Of a stretch of 10,639 nt of DNA, positions 1-6,246 are shown piece after piece. The first letter of the stretch is position 1. Each line of letters starts with the position of its first letter. Origin of the DNA: an uncultured Eggerthellaceae bacterium (GTDB taxonomy: Bacteria; Actinomycetota; Coriobacteriia; Coriobacteriales; Eggerthellaceae); the NCBI GenBank assembly GCA_934630485.1, contig CAKTWD010000050.1, positions 1 to 10,639 on the forward strand. Direction: 5' to 3'. A program made the position numbers and the translations under genes. The notes under the pieces are model-generated. The model worked only from the letters and a program-made list of their open reading frames with translations. It was not told the DNA's origin and made no database searches.

Positions 1-715
1 TGCGTGCCCCGACGTGAGCGAACTTCGTGTGCCGCGCGTGCGCTTGGCAGTTGGCTGCCATCCGCATAACGCCAGCTATTATGACGAAGCGCTTGAGACT
101 GCGCTGCTTGAGCGTCTTGCCGACCCGCGTGTGTGCGCCATCGGCGAGATCGGTCTTGATTACCACTACGACCTGTCGCCGCGCGACGTTCAGCGCGATG
201 TGTTCCGGCGTCAGCTTCGCCTTGCCCACGAAACGGGGCTTCCTGTGGCGCTTCATATCCGCGAGGCGCATGACGAGGCGTTCCAGATTCTTCAGGAAGA
301 GGGATTGCCCAAGGCGGGCGTGCTTCTGCATTGCTTCGATCTTGATTGGGAAACGCTTGAGCCGTGGGTGAACGCCGGGTGCTATGTTGCGTTCGGTGGA
401 GCGCTTACGTTCAAGAAAGCCGACTACACGCGCGACGCCGCGGTGCGTGCGCCCAAGAGCTTGCTGCTCACCGAGACGGATTCGCCGTACATGACCCCCG
501 AGCCTATGCGCGGCATGGTGTGCGAGCCGTTCCATACGCTGTTCACGGCTGATTGCCTGGCCGAAACTCGCGTTTCGGCGGGCGAAGACGCTGATGCAGG
601 CGATGCTTTCGCAGCTAAGGCACGGGTTCTCGCCCAGCTGCACGACAACGCGCTTGCGTTGCTCGACCGACAGCCCACCTCGTGGCAGATTGAACGGGCG
701 GTGCAGGGCGCGTAG
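1..715 (+). CDS. tatD: TatD-family metal-dependent hydrolase (DNase), 5' end outside window
   Basis: This is the C-terminal three quarters of a TatD-family TIM-barrel hydrolase, a cytoplasmic two-metal phosphoesterase usually described as a 3'-5' exonuclease or DNase acting in DNA repair. The frame is open to the left edge. The N-terminal DxHxH metal motif of the family is absent from the visible part, so a GTG near position 14 is an internal codon rather than the start. Visible family motifs, in order, are VGCHPH, the metal-ligand glutamate in GEIGLDYH, the histidine in ALHIREAH, the histidine in LLHCF, and the aspartate in TETDSPYMTPEPMRG. The motif usually written HCFSG reads HCFDLD here. 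The last 50 residues include an acidic, alanine-rich insert (GEDADAGDAFAAKA). It lies upstream of the flavoprotein and ksgA, matching the conserved tatD-ksgA neighbourhood of Gram-positive bacteria. Family assignment is firm; the nuclease activity is inferred. Confidence 0.9.
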   Translation, partial: ACPDVSELRVPRVRLAVGCHPHNASYYDEALETALLERLADPRVCAIGEIGLDYHYDLSPRDVQRDVFRRQLRLAHETGLPVALHIREAHDEAFQILQEEGLPKAGVLLHCFDLDWETLEPWVNAGCYVAFGGALTFKKADYTRDAAVRAPKSLLLTETDSPYMTPEPMRGMVCEPFHTLFTADCLAETRVSAGEDADAGDAFAAKARVLAQLHDNALALLDRQPTSWQIERAVQGA

Positions 716-890
716 CGTGCGTTTGCGTGATCGGTCGCGCCGCTTGAAGGCTTGACGCGACGAAAAGGGTGCTTGGCGGCGTCGCCGCGATTGGGCGCTA
801 AACGCATGAAACGCGTTGGCGTTTTGATAGATTCCAACAGATTGCCCTCGGCTGTACGGGCTGGCGGCAATCGATTCAGATGTGGTTCCA
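716..890. other. Intergenic gap with small inverted repeats
   Basis: This gap lies between tatD and the flavoprotein gene. AAACGC (800-805) pairs with GCGTTT (819-824), and the latter runs into TTTTG; this could be a weak terminator for tatD. A competing palindrome AACGCGTT sits at 810-817, and a short GGCG/CGCC hairpin lies at 775-786. No convincing -35/-10 pair was seen. A TAGATT at 828-833 resembles a -10 but lacks a -35. Confidence 0.3.
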
Positions 891-896
891 GAGAGG
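891..896 (+). promoter_or_regulatory. Shine-Dalgarno site fixing the flavoprotein start
   Basis: GAGAGG lies 9 nt before the ATG at 906. An in-frame GTG at 882 would give eight extra residues, but it lies upstream of this site and would push the flavin-binding strand away from the N-terminus. The ATG at 906 is therefore preferred. Confidence 0.7.
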
Positions 897-905
897 GAAA
901 ACTGC

Positions 906-1775
906 ATGAAACGACTGATCATAGTGGGTTCGCCCAGGTCGAACGGCCGCAGCGCCCATTTGGCGGAGATGCTGTTCGAGGCGTGCATCGACGAGTGCCC
1001 CGATGACGAGGTCTCGCTGGCTCCCGTGTCCGAGCTTGCCATCTCGGCGTGCGTGGGATGCGACGGCTGCAAGAACAGCGAGGGCCATGTGTGCGTCTTC
1101 GAGGACGACATGGACGAGATCCGCGAGATCCTTGACGAGTCCGACGAGCTGATCGTTGTTTCGCCGGTGTATTTCTCGGGCGCTCCCGCCCCGATGAAGG
1201 CCTTGCTTGACAGGCTGCAGCCCTACTTCTGGACATGGGCGGCTGGCGGCAGCCGTCGTCCCATGACCTTGCATATCATCGGCGAGGGTGCGGGCCCGAA
1301 CGGTTATGATGCGCTAATCGACGAGGTTCGCGCGGCGGCTGCCGTGGCCGGTTTCCGCTTGGATCGCATTGTCGACTGGGTGGGCAAGATCGATGCGGAC
1401 GGTCAGATCACGGCCGAAGGCGAGGAGTACGTGCCCGAAGGCCGCAAGGTCGGCTTTGCGCGCATCGCCGCGGACGACATCGAGAACATTCACGTCGTTC
1501 ACGCCGAGAACCTCCGTCAGGCGCGCAAGGCGAAAAAGGCCGAGAAAGCCGCAGGTGCAAAGCCCCAGGCAGGCAAGCAGGCAGGGAAGGGCGTCGCTTC
1601 CGCAGGTGCCTCTTCGGTTGCGAAGTCCGAGCCTCAGCCTGCGAATGCCGACGACAGAAACGCCCCCGGCGTGCAGAACGCTCAGGGTCGTCCCAAGCTG
1701 AACATCCATTCAACCTCGAAGAGCCAGGGCAAGCGCGGTTCGGGCCCGTCGGGAAAGCGAGGCGGCCGTGGCTAG
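906..1775 (+). CDS. Iron-sulfur flavoprotein-like NAD(P)H-dependent FMN oxidoreductase with basic RG-rich tail
   Basis: This 289-residue cytoplasmic protein has a flavodoxin-like fold of the NADPH-dependent FMN reductase family. The N-terminal MKRLIIVGSPRSNGRSAHLA is the phosphate-binding loop of the FMN site, and VSPVYFSGAPAPMKALLDR (about 85-103) is the second flavin-contacting segment. Cysteines 49, 52, 55 and 63 form CX2CX2CX7C, the compact cluster motif of archaeal and anaerobic-bacterial iron-sulfur flavoproteins, so a [4Fe-4S] cluster is likely. From about residue 204 the protein becomes Lys/Ala-rich and disordered-looking and ends GKRGSGPSGKRGGRG, unlike the usual length of around 200 residues for this family. 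The tail might bind RNA or ribosomes, but that is only inferred. Its 3' end encodes the ribosome-binding site and start codon of ksgA, so the two are probably cotranscribed and translationally coupled. The redox partner and substrate are unknown. Confidence 0.85.
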   Translation: MKRLIIVGSPRSNGRSAHLAEMLFEACIDECPDDEVSLAPVSELAISACVGCDGCKNSEGHVCVFEDDMDEIREILDESDELIVVSPVYFSGAPAPMKALLDRLQPYFWTWAAGGSRRPMTLHIIGEGAGPNGYDALIDEVRAAAAVAGFRLDRIVDWVGKIDADGQITAEGEEYVPEGRKVGFARIAADDIENIHVVHAENLRQARKAKKAEKAAGAKPQAGKQAGKGVASAGASSVAKSEPQPANADDRNAPGVQNAQGRPKLNIHSTSKSQGKRGSGPSGKRGGRG

Positions 1776-2700
1776 CTCCGAGAGGCTTTCGTCGCTTGCC
1801 GCCGTGGGTGCCACGCGCGAGGTCCTTCGGGCGCATGGGTTGGCCACAAAGCATGCGCTTGGTCAGAACTTCCTGGTCAATGACGATGTCATCAAGAAGA
1901 TCGCCGATCTTGCGGGTTTGGTGCCGGACGATTTCGTTTTGGAGGTTGGCCCGGGCATCGGAACGCTCACTGAGGCTTTGCTGAAGTGCAGTGGTCATGT
2001 GATTTCGATTGAGCGCGACCGCGACCTTCCTGCGGTGCTGGAAGGAACGCTGGCCGAATGGGCCGATCGTTTCGCGCTTATTCAGAAAGACGCGCTTGAC
2101 CTGCAGGAAACCGATCTTGATGCGGCTTGTTCGCAGCTGGGTCTTTCCGCGGACGAGCGTCCGAACAAGTTCGTCTCGAACCTTCCGTACGCGGTGGCCG
2201 CAACCATCATCCTTGACTTCTTCGAGCGCTTCTCGTTTGTGAACAGCGCCACGGTCATGATTCAGCGCGAGGTGGGCGAGCGTATCATGGCAACGCCCGG
2301 AACCAAGAACTACGGCGCTTACACGGTGAAGCTGTCGTTCTTTGCCAAGCCCGTTGACAAGTTCCTGGTGTCGCCCGGGAATTTCTTCCCGCCGCCCCAC
2401 GTTGAGAGCATGGTGGTCAGGCTCGATCGTCATCAGGTGGTCGATGCGGACGGCAGTGCTTTGTCGCCCGAGCAGCGTGCGGCTGCGTGCGTCATGGCCG
2501 ATGCCTCGTTCACGAACAGGCGCAAGACCATCGCGAACTCCTGCAAGGCATATTTTGCCAGCTGCGGGGATGACGTTGCGGCGAAGGCATTGCCCCAGAT
2601 GTTCGCCGCATGCGGCATCGAGCCGTCTCGCCGCGGCGAGACGCTTTCGCAGGCCGAGTTCATTGCGTTGGGCAAGGCGTATCTTGCCCTGGAGCGCTGA
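1768..2700 (+). CDS. rsmA: 16S rRNA (adenine1518-N6/adenine1519-N6)-dimethyltransferase RsmA
   Basis: RsmA (KsgA) uses S-adenosylmethionine to dimethylate two adjacent adenines in the last hairpin of 16S rRNA during late 30S assembly. It is 310 residues, slightly longer than typical. HALGQNFLVNDD (29-40) is the family's N-terminal signature. EVGPGIGTLTEAL (59-71) is SAM-binding motif I, IERD (81-84) is the acidic motif II, SNLPYAVA (137-144) is catalytic motif IV, and FFPPPHVESMVVRL (206-219) and FTNRRKT (248-254) are the conserved C-terminal elements. The GTG start overlaps the flavoprotein stop by 8 nt, with GAGG five bases upstream. The start is supported by the fit of the N-terminus to the family. 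Losing the enzyme classically gives kasugamycin resistance. The assignment is very secure. Confidence 0.97.
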   Translation: MASSERLSSLAAVGATREVLRAHGLATKHALGQNFLVNDDVIKKIADLAGLVPDDFVLEVGPGIGTLTEALLKCSGHVISIERDRDLPAVLEGTLAEWADRFALIQKDALDLQETDLDAACSQLGLSADERPNKFVSNLPYAVAATIILDFFERFSFVNSATVMIQREVGERIMATPGTKNYGAYTVKLSFFAKPVDKFLVSPGNFFPPPHVESMVVRLDRHQVVDADGSALSPEQRAAACVMADASFTNRRKTIANSCKAYFASCGDDVAAKALPQMFAACGIEPSRRGETLSQAEFIALGKAYLALER

Positions 2701-2822
2701 TTCGAGGCGCTGGCGTCGGGCTTCAAGTTAGCCGTTTTTCACAAGTTGCCGGTCAGAGATTCCTGTGATGGGGCGCGCTTTCGTGCCTTGATATGGGGTT
2801 TCCATGATGTTCGCAACTTGCG

Positions 2823-2831
2823 TGTTAGAAT
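2823..2831 (+). promoter_or_regulatory. Extended -10 promoter for veg
   Basis: TGTTAGAAT is an extended -10 element (TGn plus TAGAAT, five of six matches to TATAAT). No good -35 lies at the normal distance, which is acceptable for extended -10 promoters. A start near 2838 would give a leader of about 34 nt before the veg ATG. It fits the 171-nt gap after ksgA, so veg need not depend on ksgA read-through. Confidence 0.5.
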
Positions 2832-2871
2832 TCCGAACGATTGTTTTTCGTACCGCAGAAAGAAGCACAGC

Positions 2872-3225
2872 ATGGATTTGGAGCAGCAGGCAAATCTCGT
2901 TAATACCATTCACGACACGCTTAGCAACTACGTTGACCAGCGCCTGAAGGTTCGCGCGAACATGGGTCGCTCGAAGATCGTCGAGAGCGAGGGCGTCCTT
3001 ACGCAGGTTCACCCCCGTCTGTTCGTGATGGAGGTCGACCGCAAGCGCGGCCGCACCGCCCGCCAGTCGTATCAGTACGTTGATATTCTTACCGGCGCCG
3101 TCGAGCTTTCTCAGAACGGCGAGCCCATTTTCGAGCCGTTCGTTCCTCAGGCCGAAGAGGACGAGCTCGGTGCTGCTTCTTCCGACGCTTCTGAAGAGAC
3201 TCCCGAGGAAGAAGTTCTTGCTTAG
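2872..3225 (+). CDS. veg: Veg family protein (biofilm/sporulation-associated small protein)
   Basis: This 117-residue protein matches the Veg family (formerly DUF1021), small SH3-like-barrel proteins that in Bacillus stimulate biofilm matrix expression. The biochemical role is still poorly defined. Conserved features are LKVRANMGRSKIVESEGVL (25-43), HPRLFVMEVDRKRGRTARQ (47-65) and SYQYVDILTGAVELS (66-80). The segment from about 94 to 117 is an acidic Glu/Ser/Ala tail that the 86-residue Bacillus protein lacks. The ATG at 2872 was chosen because the family homology begins there. A longer in-frame start at 2746 would add 42 unrelated residues and would include the promoter. The weak purine-rich GAAAGAAG serves as ribosome-binding site. 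Position downstream of ksgA matches the Bacillus order ksgA-(yabG)-veg. The organism is not expected to sporulate, so the role here is open. Confidence 0.9.
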   Translation: MDLEQQANLVNTIHDTLSNYVDQRLKVRANMGRSKIVESEGVLTQVHPRLFVMEVDRKRGRTARQSYQYVDILTGAVELSQNGEPIFEPFVPQAEEDELGAASSDASEETPEEEVLA

Positions 3226-3259
3226 CGCGTAGGGTTCTTTTGAAGACGCGGCACCTTGT

Positions 3260-3288
3260 TTGACAAAACGGGGAGCAAACCGCACAAT
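3260..3288 (+). promoter_or_regulatory. Sigma-70-type promoter for tRNA-Ala
   Basis: A perfect TTGACA (3260-3265) is followed after 17 nt by CACAAT (3283-3288). Initiation near 3295 would put the mature tRNA 5' end about 24 nt downstream. The spacing and the perfect -35 make this the best promoter in the window. Confidence 0.75.
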
Positions 3289-3318
3289 ACTTTCTTGCGC
3301 AGGACAGCGCATTTACGT

Positions 3319-3394
3319 GGGGATGTAGCTCAGCTGGGAGAGCATTACGTTCGCAACGTAGGGGTCGTGGGTTCGAATCCCATCATCTCCACCA
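3319..3394 (+). tRNA. tRNA-Ala (anticodon CGC)
   Basis: The 76-nt cloverleaf is complete. The acceptor arm GGGGATG (3319-3325) pairs with CATCTCC (3384-3390) and includes the G3-U70 wobble that defines alanine tRNAs. The D stem is GCTC/GAGC (3328-3331/3340-3343). The anticodon stem TTACG/CGTAG encloses TTCGCAA, giving anticodon CGC at 3352-3354, which reads GCG. A 5-nt variable loop follows, then T stem GTGGG/CCCAT around TTCGAAT. The 3' CCA (3392-3394) is encoded. A GCG-reading alanine tRNA suits a GC-rich genome. Its own promoter and terminator flank it, so it is a single-gene unit. Confidence 0.97.
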
Positions 3395-3405
3395 CGGAAA
3401 TTGCA

Positions 3406-3439
3406 GGTCAGGAGGTTATTCCTCCTGACCTTTTTCTTT
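3406..3439 (+). terminator. Intrinsic terminator of tRNA-Ala
   Basis: A perfect 10-bp stem GGTCAGGAGG (3406-3415) and CCTCCTGACC (3421-3430) encloses a TTATT loop and is followed by TTTTTCTTT. It begins 11 nt after the tRNA CCA. Confidence 0.95.
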
Positions 3440-3500
3440 ACACGAAGGTGATTTTCCGTCTTCGTGTGACAATCGCGTGACAATGGCACGCGAAAGCGTG
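3440..3500. promoter_or_regulatory. Cluster of inverted and direct repeats upstream of the MFS gene (candidate operator)
   Basis: ACACGAAG (3440-3447) is mirrored by CTTCGTGT (3460-3467) across 12 nt. GTGACAAT occurs twice with an 11-nt period (3466-3473 and 3477-3484). CGCGTG (3474-3479) pairs with CACGCG (3487-3492), while CACGC (3487-3491) can instead pair with GCGTG (3496-3500) across a GAAA loop. About 80 nt separate the cluster from the exporter start. It may be a repressor site or a folded leader. No regulator gene for it lies next door. Confidence 0.35.
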
Positions 3501-3579
3501 AGCTTGCTGGGGAATCGCGGCTAAGTCGCAGCGCTTCAAGGCAATTTGGGGTTAATAAGCGAAAGGTCGAATCGCGCAT

Positions 3580-4776
3580 ATGAACGAGGGCGCTTCTTCG
3601 AGATCGTCGAACGGGCTGGTTTGGCTTCTTGCCGTGTGCTGCTTCATTTTGGGCAGTGCTCAGCAATATCTATTGGGCGTGCCTGACCAAATCGCTTCCG
3701 ACACTGGCGTCTCTCTTTCGGCGATCAGCCTTCTTATGACGGCGTACGCGCTGATCAATGCCTTACTTGCGCCAGTTGCCATCATGGTTACGGCGAAGTG
3801 GTCGCAGCGCCAGCAGCTTATCGGGGGCATGGTACTCATTGTTGCCGGCTTGGCTCTGATGGGCCTAACGAACAACTTCGGCTTGCTCATCGTCTCGCGC
3901 GGCCTTGTCGGCTTGGGCAACGGCGTCTTCGTGGTAACCGCGTACTCGCTCGCGCAGTCGTTGGCGGCTCCAGGCAAGCAGGCGTCTGCTATGGCGGACG
4001 TTGCACTGGGCTTCAGCGCCTCGTCGGTTTTGGCCATGCCCATTGCTCGCGCCCTTCGCGACATCATCAGCTGGCATTCCGCCTATCTGGTGCTTGCGGT
4101 GCTCGGCGTGGTGGGCATTGCGGCTGTCATGCGGTTCATTCCCGAGATCAAATCCGCAAACGCCTCGTCTTCGGCCAAAGATCGTCTGGCGCCGCTTGCC
4201 AACAAGACGGTCGTGTCGGCACTGGCCGGATCGCTGTTCGTCTTCATGGCCTTCAGCGTGTTCTACACCTATATCACCCCGTTCATTGACGCGGCCATGC
4301 CCGAGATTGGATCAGGCACCAGCGTTGTTCTGTTCGGCTTGGGAGTCATGAGTCTGATCGGCACGAAGCTTTGCGGCGTCATCGCCGACCGCTTCAGCCC
4401 GCGCACGGCTATCGAGTTCTGCTTGATCTCGATAGCGCTTATGCTTGCGGCGACGTTTGTGCTCGAGGGCGCGGGCTACGGCGTTATCCCGCCGCTGCTG
4501 CTGTGGATGGGAGCGGCGTGGATGTTCGTCCCTGTTCAGAACGTGGTGCTGACCGACCTTGCCGGTGAAGGTTCGGCCATGGCTCTTTCGCTTTCGAATT
4601 CGTTCATGCAAATGGGCAACGCGCTTGGTGCGCCCATCGCAGGTGCGGTCATTGCGGTTGCTCCCGTTATGGTCTTGCCGTTGGTCGCCGTTCCCTTCAT
4701 TTTGGCCGCGTTCGGCTTTGAGGAGTTCGCGTTTCGAAAGGGGCAGTTGCCCCGTCGTTCGGGGAAGAGGGCGTAA
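3580..4776 (+). CDS. MFS transporter, DHA1-like drug/metabolite:H+ antiporter
   Basis: This 398-residue inner-membrane protein has about 12 hydrophobic helices in two halves, split by a polar loop near 188-210. It belongs to the drug:H+ antiporter-1 branch of the major facilitator superfamily (AraJ/EmrD/Bcr-like), which exports small molecules using the proton gradient. SRGLVGLGNGVFVVTAYSLAQ (106-126) matches helix-4 motif B, with the family arginine and glycines. The loop TAKWSQRQQLIGG (71-83) is a divergent motif A, with a matching CGVIADRFSPR (265-275) in the second half. The ATG at 3580 lies 13 nt after GAAAGG, rather far, so translation may be weak. The gene stands alone after the tRNA terminator and converges on the LRR gene. 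The substrate cannot be predicted; export of a drug, sugar or nucleoside is equally possible. Confidence 0.88.
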   Translation: MNEGASSRSSNGLVWLLAVCCFILGSAQQYLLGVPDQIASDTGVSLSAISLLMTAYALINALLAPVAIMVTAKWSQRQQLIGGMVLIVAGLALMGLTNNFGLLIVSRGLVGLGNGVFVVTAYSLAQSLAAPGKQASAMADVALGFSASSVLAMPIARALRDIISWHSAYLVLAVLGVVGIAAVMRFIPEIKSANASSSAKDRLAPLANKTVVSALAGSLFVFMAFSVFYTYITPFIDAAMPEIGSGTSVVLFGLGVMSLIGTKLCGVIADRFSPRTAIEFCLISIALMLAATFVLEGAGYGVIPPLLLWMGAAWMFVPVQNVVLTDLAGEGSAMALSLSNSFMQMGNALGAPIAGAVIAVAPVMVLPLVAVPFILAAFGFEEFAFRKGQLPRRSGKRA

Positions 4777-4841
4777 AGCCGCAGCTTGCGGGCGCTTGGC
4801 TTGCTCGGTGTCGGCTTGCGGCCGCCCAGTTGTTCGCGGGG
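4777..4841. other. Convergent intergenic gap without a clear terminator
   Basis: The MFS and LRR genes end tail to tail here. The gap is GC-rich and holds short repeats (GGCTTG occurs twice; CCGCA/TGCGG forms a small hairpin), but there is no T-tract on either strand. Transcripts from the two genes may overlap. Confidence 0.4.
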
Positions 4842-6068
4842 CTACAACGCGAACGGGTCGTCGTCCTGTTCGGCGTCGCGTTTCAGCTGAAGCAGCTGCG
4901 CCACCATGGCGGTGTCGCCTTCGTCGGTTGCCTGGTCGATGACCTTGGTGAACGTTTCGGTATCCAGTACCCCCGTGTCGACGAGCTTCTTGATGCCGTC
5001 GGTGTTCCCGCGATCGCGGAACAGGCTGCAAACGGTCCAGATCTTGTTACGCAGAAAAGACGTGAACTGGTCGCGCATGGCTGGGCTGAGGAAGATGGGG
5101 TCGGCTAGGCGGTCGACCATCGTTCCGTAGCGCGCGAAGTGGTCGTTCTGGTTGAGCGTGGCGCGGTCCATCTCGGCCATGATGAGCGCAGGGTCGATGA
5201 TGTCCGTTTTGAACATGCGGTTCACGGCGTTCAGGCCCGCCTCGTTGCGCGGCGGTTCGATCTTAAGCCGATCGTGGCCGTCTACCGCGGGCGAAAGCCC
5301 GATGACGATGCGGCGCGGAGGCTCGCTGAGCGCAAGCGCCGACGGCCCCAGCTTCTTCACGCCGCCGTGCACGACCAGCTCTTCCAACGTGGACGCGTTC
5401 GCGAACGCCATGGGGCCGATCTCGGTCACTTCCTTGGGGACGACCACGCTGGTGGCGGGGCCGATGTACAACACAGCCACGTCGCCGCCGTTGGCTGCTG
5501 CTTTACGTGCGCACAAAACGTCGGATGCCAGGTAGAAGTTGGTATTTTCGGGGTCGATCGAGATCTCGTACAGGTTGAGCGATCGTCCGCTGGTCCACAT
5601 TTCCGATTTGCCTCCGCCGTCGGCCACCAGCGCGCACGACCCTATGTGGTTGCAGGCCGCGGGAATGTGAAGCGACTCGATGGACGATCCGAAGAACGCC
5701 CAGTCCTCGATGCGCTCAAGGGAATCGGGAAGAACCGCGGTCGCCAGGTTCTCGCAGGCGCTGAAAGCGGAATCGCCGATCCAGCGAACGCCTTGGGGAA
5801 TGGCGATCATCTCGAGGGACGTGTTGCCGGCGAAGGCGAGGTTGCCGATGCCGACGGTTCCGTCCATCACGCGGTAGGCGCGCGCTTGGCTTTCCGATGC
5901 GTCCTCAAGCACCAGCCCGTCAGGCGTTTTGCGGTAGACGACACCATCGCTGTCGACGATCGTTTCGGGCGTGTTGTTCGCTTGGATCCCGTCAACGGCG
6001 TCCAGTGCGTCTTGCCGGGTGGCTGCCGTGTCGTGTGTGACATGTTTGGTTTTGGGATGGTCGGCCAT
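4842..6068 (-). CDS. Cytoplasmic BspA-type leucine-rich repeat protein with ankyrin-like C-terminus
   Basis: The 408-residue protein contains BspA-type (LRR_5) leucine-rich repeats of about 23 residues. Repeats run from about 73 to 145 (IGNLAFAGNTSLEMIAIP, IGDSAFSACENL, LERIEDWAFFGSSIESLHIP). After a YLASDVLCARK strand typical of BspA proteins comes another, VVPKEVTEIGPMAFANASTLEELVV (208-232). The region 290-350 is helical. NTDGIKKLVDTGVLDTETFTKVIDQATDEGDTAMVAQLLQLKRDAE (355-400) resembles an ankyrin-like helical repeat. There is no signal peptide, membrane helix or cell-wall anchor, so unlike classical BspA adhesins it should stay in the cytoplasm, probably as a protein-binding scaffold. 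The ATG start is supported by AAGGAG 10 nt upstream. Function is unknown; the fold call is firm. Confidence 0.82.
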   Translation of the reverse strand: MADHPKTKHVTHDTAATRQDALDAVDGIQANNTPETIVDSDGVVYRKTPDGLVLEDASESQARAYRVMDGTVGIGNLAFAGNTSLEMIAIPQGVRWIGDSAFSACENLATAVLPDSLERIEDWAFFGSSIESLHIPAACNHIGSCALVADGGGKSEMWTSGRSLNLYEISIDPENTNFYLASDVLCARKAAANGGDVAVLYIGPATSVVVPKEVTEIGPMAFANASTLEELVVHGGVKKLGPSALALSEPPRRIVIGLSPAVDGHDRLKIEPPRNEAGLNAVNRMFKTDIIDPALIMAEMDRATLNQNDHFARYGTMVDRLADPIFLSPAMRDQFTSFLRNKIWTVCSLFRDRGNTDGIKKLVDTGVLDTETFTKVIDQATDEGDTAMVAQLLQLKRDAEQDDDPFAL

Positions 6069-6071
6069 GCG

Positions 6072-6099
6072 CGCTTTGCTCCTTATCGCTTTGCTCCTT
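6072..6099 (-). repeat. Tandem duplication carrying two Shine-Dalgarno sites before the LRR gene
   Basis: Read on the - strand, AAGGAGCAAAGCG occurs twice (6087-6099 and 6072-6084), separated by AT, a 15-nt period. The proximal AAGGAG ends 10 nt before the ATG at 6068 and is the functional ribosome-binding site. The distal copy lies at or near the predicted transcript start. Confidence 0.85.
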
Positions 6100-6102
6100 C
6101 AA

Positions 6103-6108
6103 AATATA
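6103..6108 (-). promoter_or_regulatory. Candidate -10 box of the LRR gene
   Basis: On the - strand TATATT (four to five matches to TATAAT) lies 34 nt before the ATG. No acceptable -35 is seen upstream in the GC-rich hairpin, so this may be a weak or activated promoter. Confidence 0.35.
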
Positions 6109-6125
6109 CCGTTGGATCTGCATTG

Positions 6126-6147
6126 CGCCGCACACGCGGCGTTTTTT
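6126..6147 (+). terminator. Terminator-like hairpin pointing right, against the local genes
   Basis: CGCCGC (6126-6131), loop ACAC, GCGGCG (6136-6141) and TTTTTT (6142-6147) make a compact intrinsic terminator for + strand transcripts. Both flanking genes are on the - strand. It would therefore stop antisense or MFS read-through RNA before it enters the regulator gene. Confidence 0.55.
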
Positions 6148-6246
6148 CGGGTATGTAAGAAGCCTCATCTCTGCAGCAATGCGAGGAAGCGGAGCGCTTG
6201 AGCGCCCTCGCGCAGTTGTAGCCATCGACCGTTAAGCCAGCGCCGG

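Noticed and set aside
1408..2433. 341-codon minus-strand frame opposite the flavoprotein and ksgA
   Set aside because: It is a shadow of two firmly identified genes in GC-rich DNA and shows no recognisable domain.
2788..2793. TTGATA as a -35 for veg
   Set aside because: It lies 32 nt before the -10, too far for a normal promoter.
3226..3250. CGCGT/ACGCG hairpin after veg as a terminator
   Set aside because: The stem is only 5 bp with an internal loop and no following T-tract.
3256..3480. Open frame crossing the tRNA, with a GDVAQLGEHYVRNVGVVGSNPIIST-like product
   Set aside because: This is the classic false protein produced by translating a tRNA gene. It contains the whole tRNA-Ala and its terminator.
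3313..3666. Minus-strand frame containing GIRTHDPYVANVMLSQLSYIPT
   Set aside because: Another well-known artefact from the antisense of a tRNA; the rest overlaps the MFS start.
5139..6158. 339-codon plus-strand frame opposite the LRR gene
   Set aside because: Composition is Arg/His-rich, as expected from antisense of a coding frame, while the opposite strand shows clear LRR periodicity.
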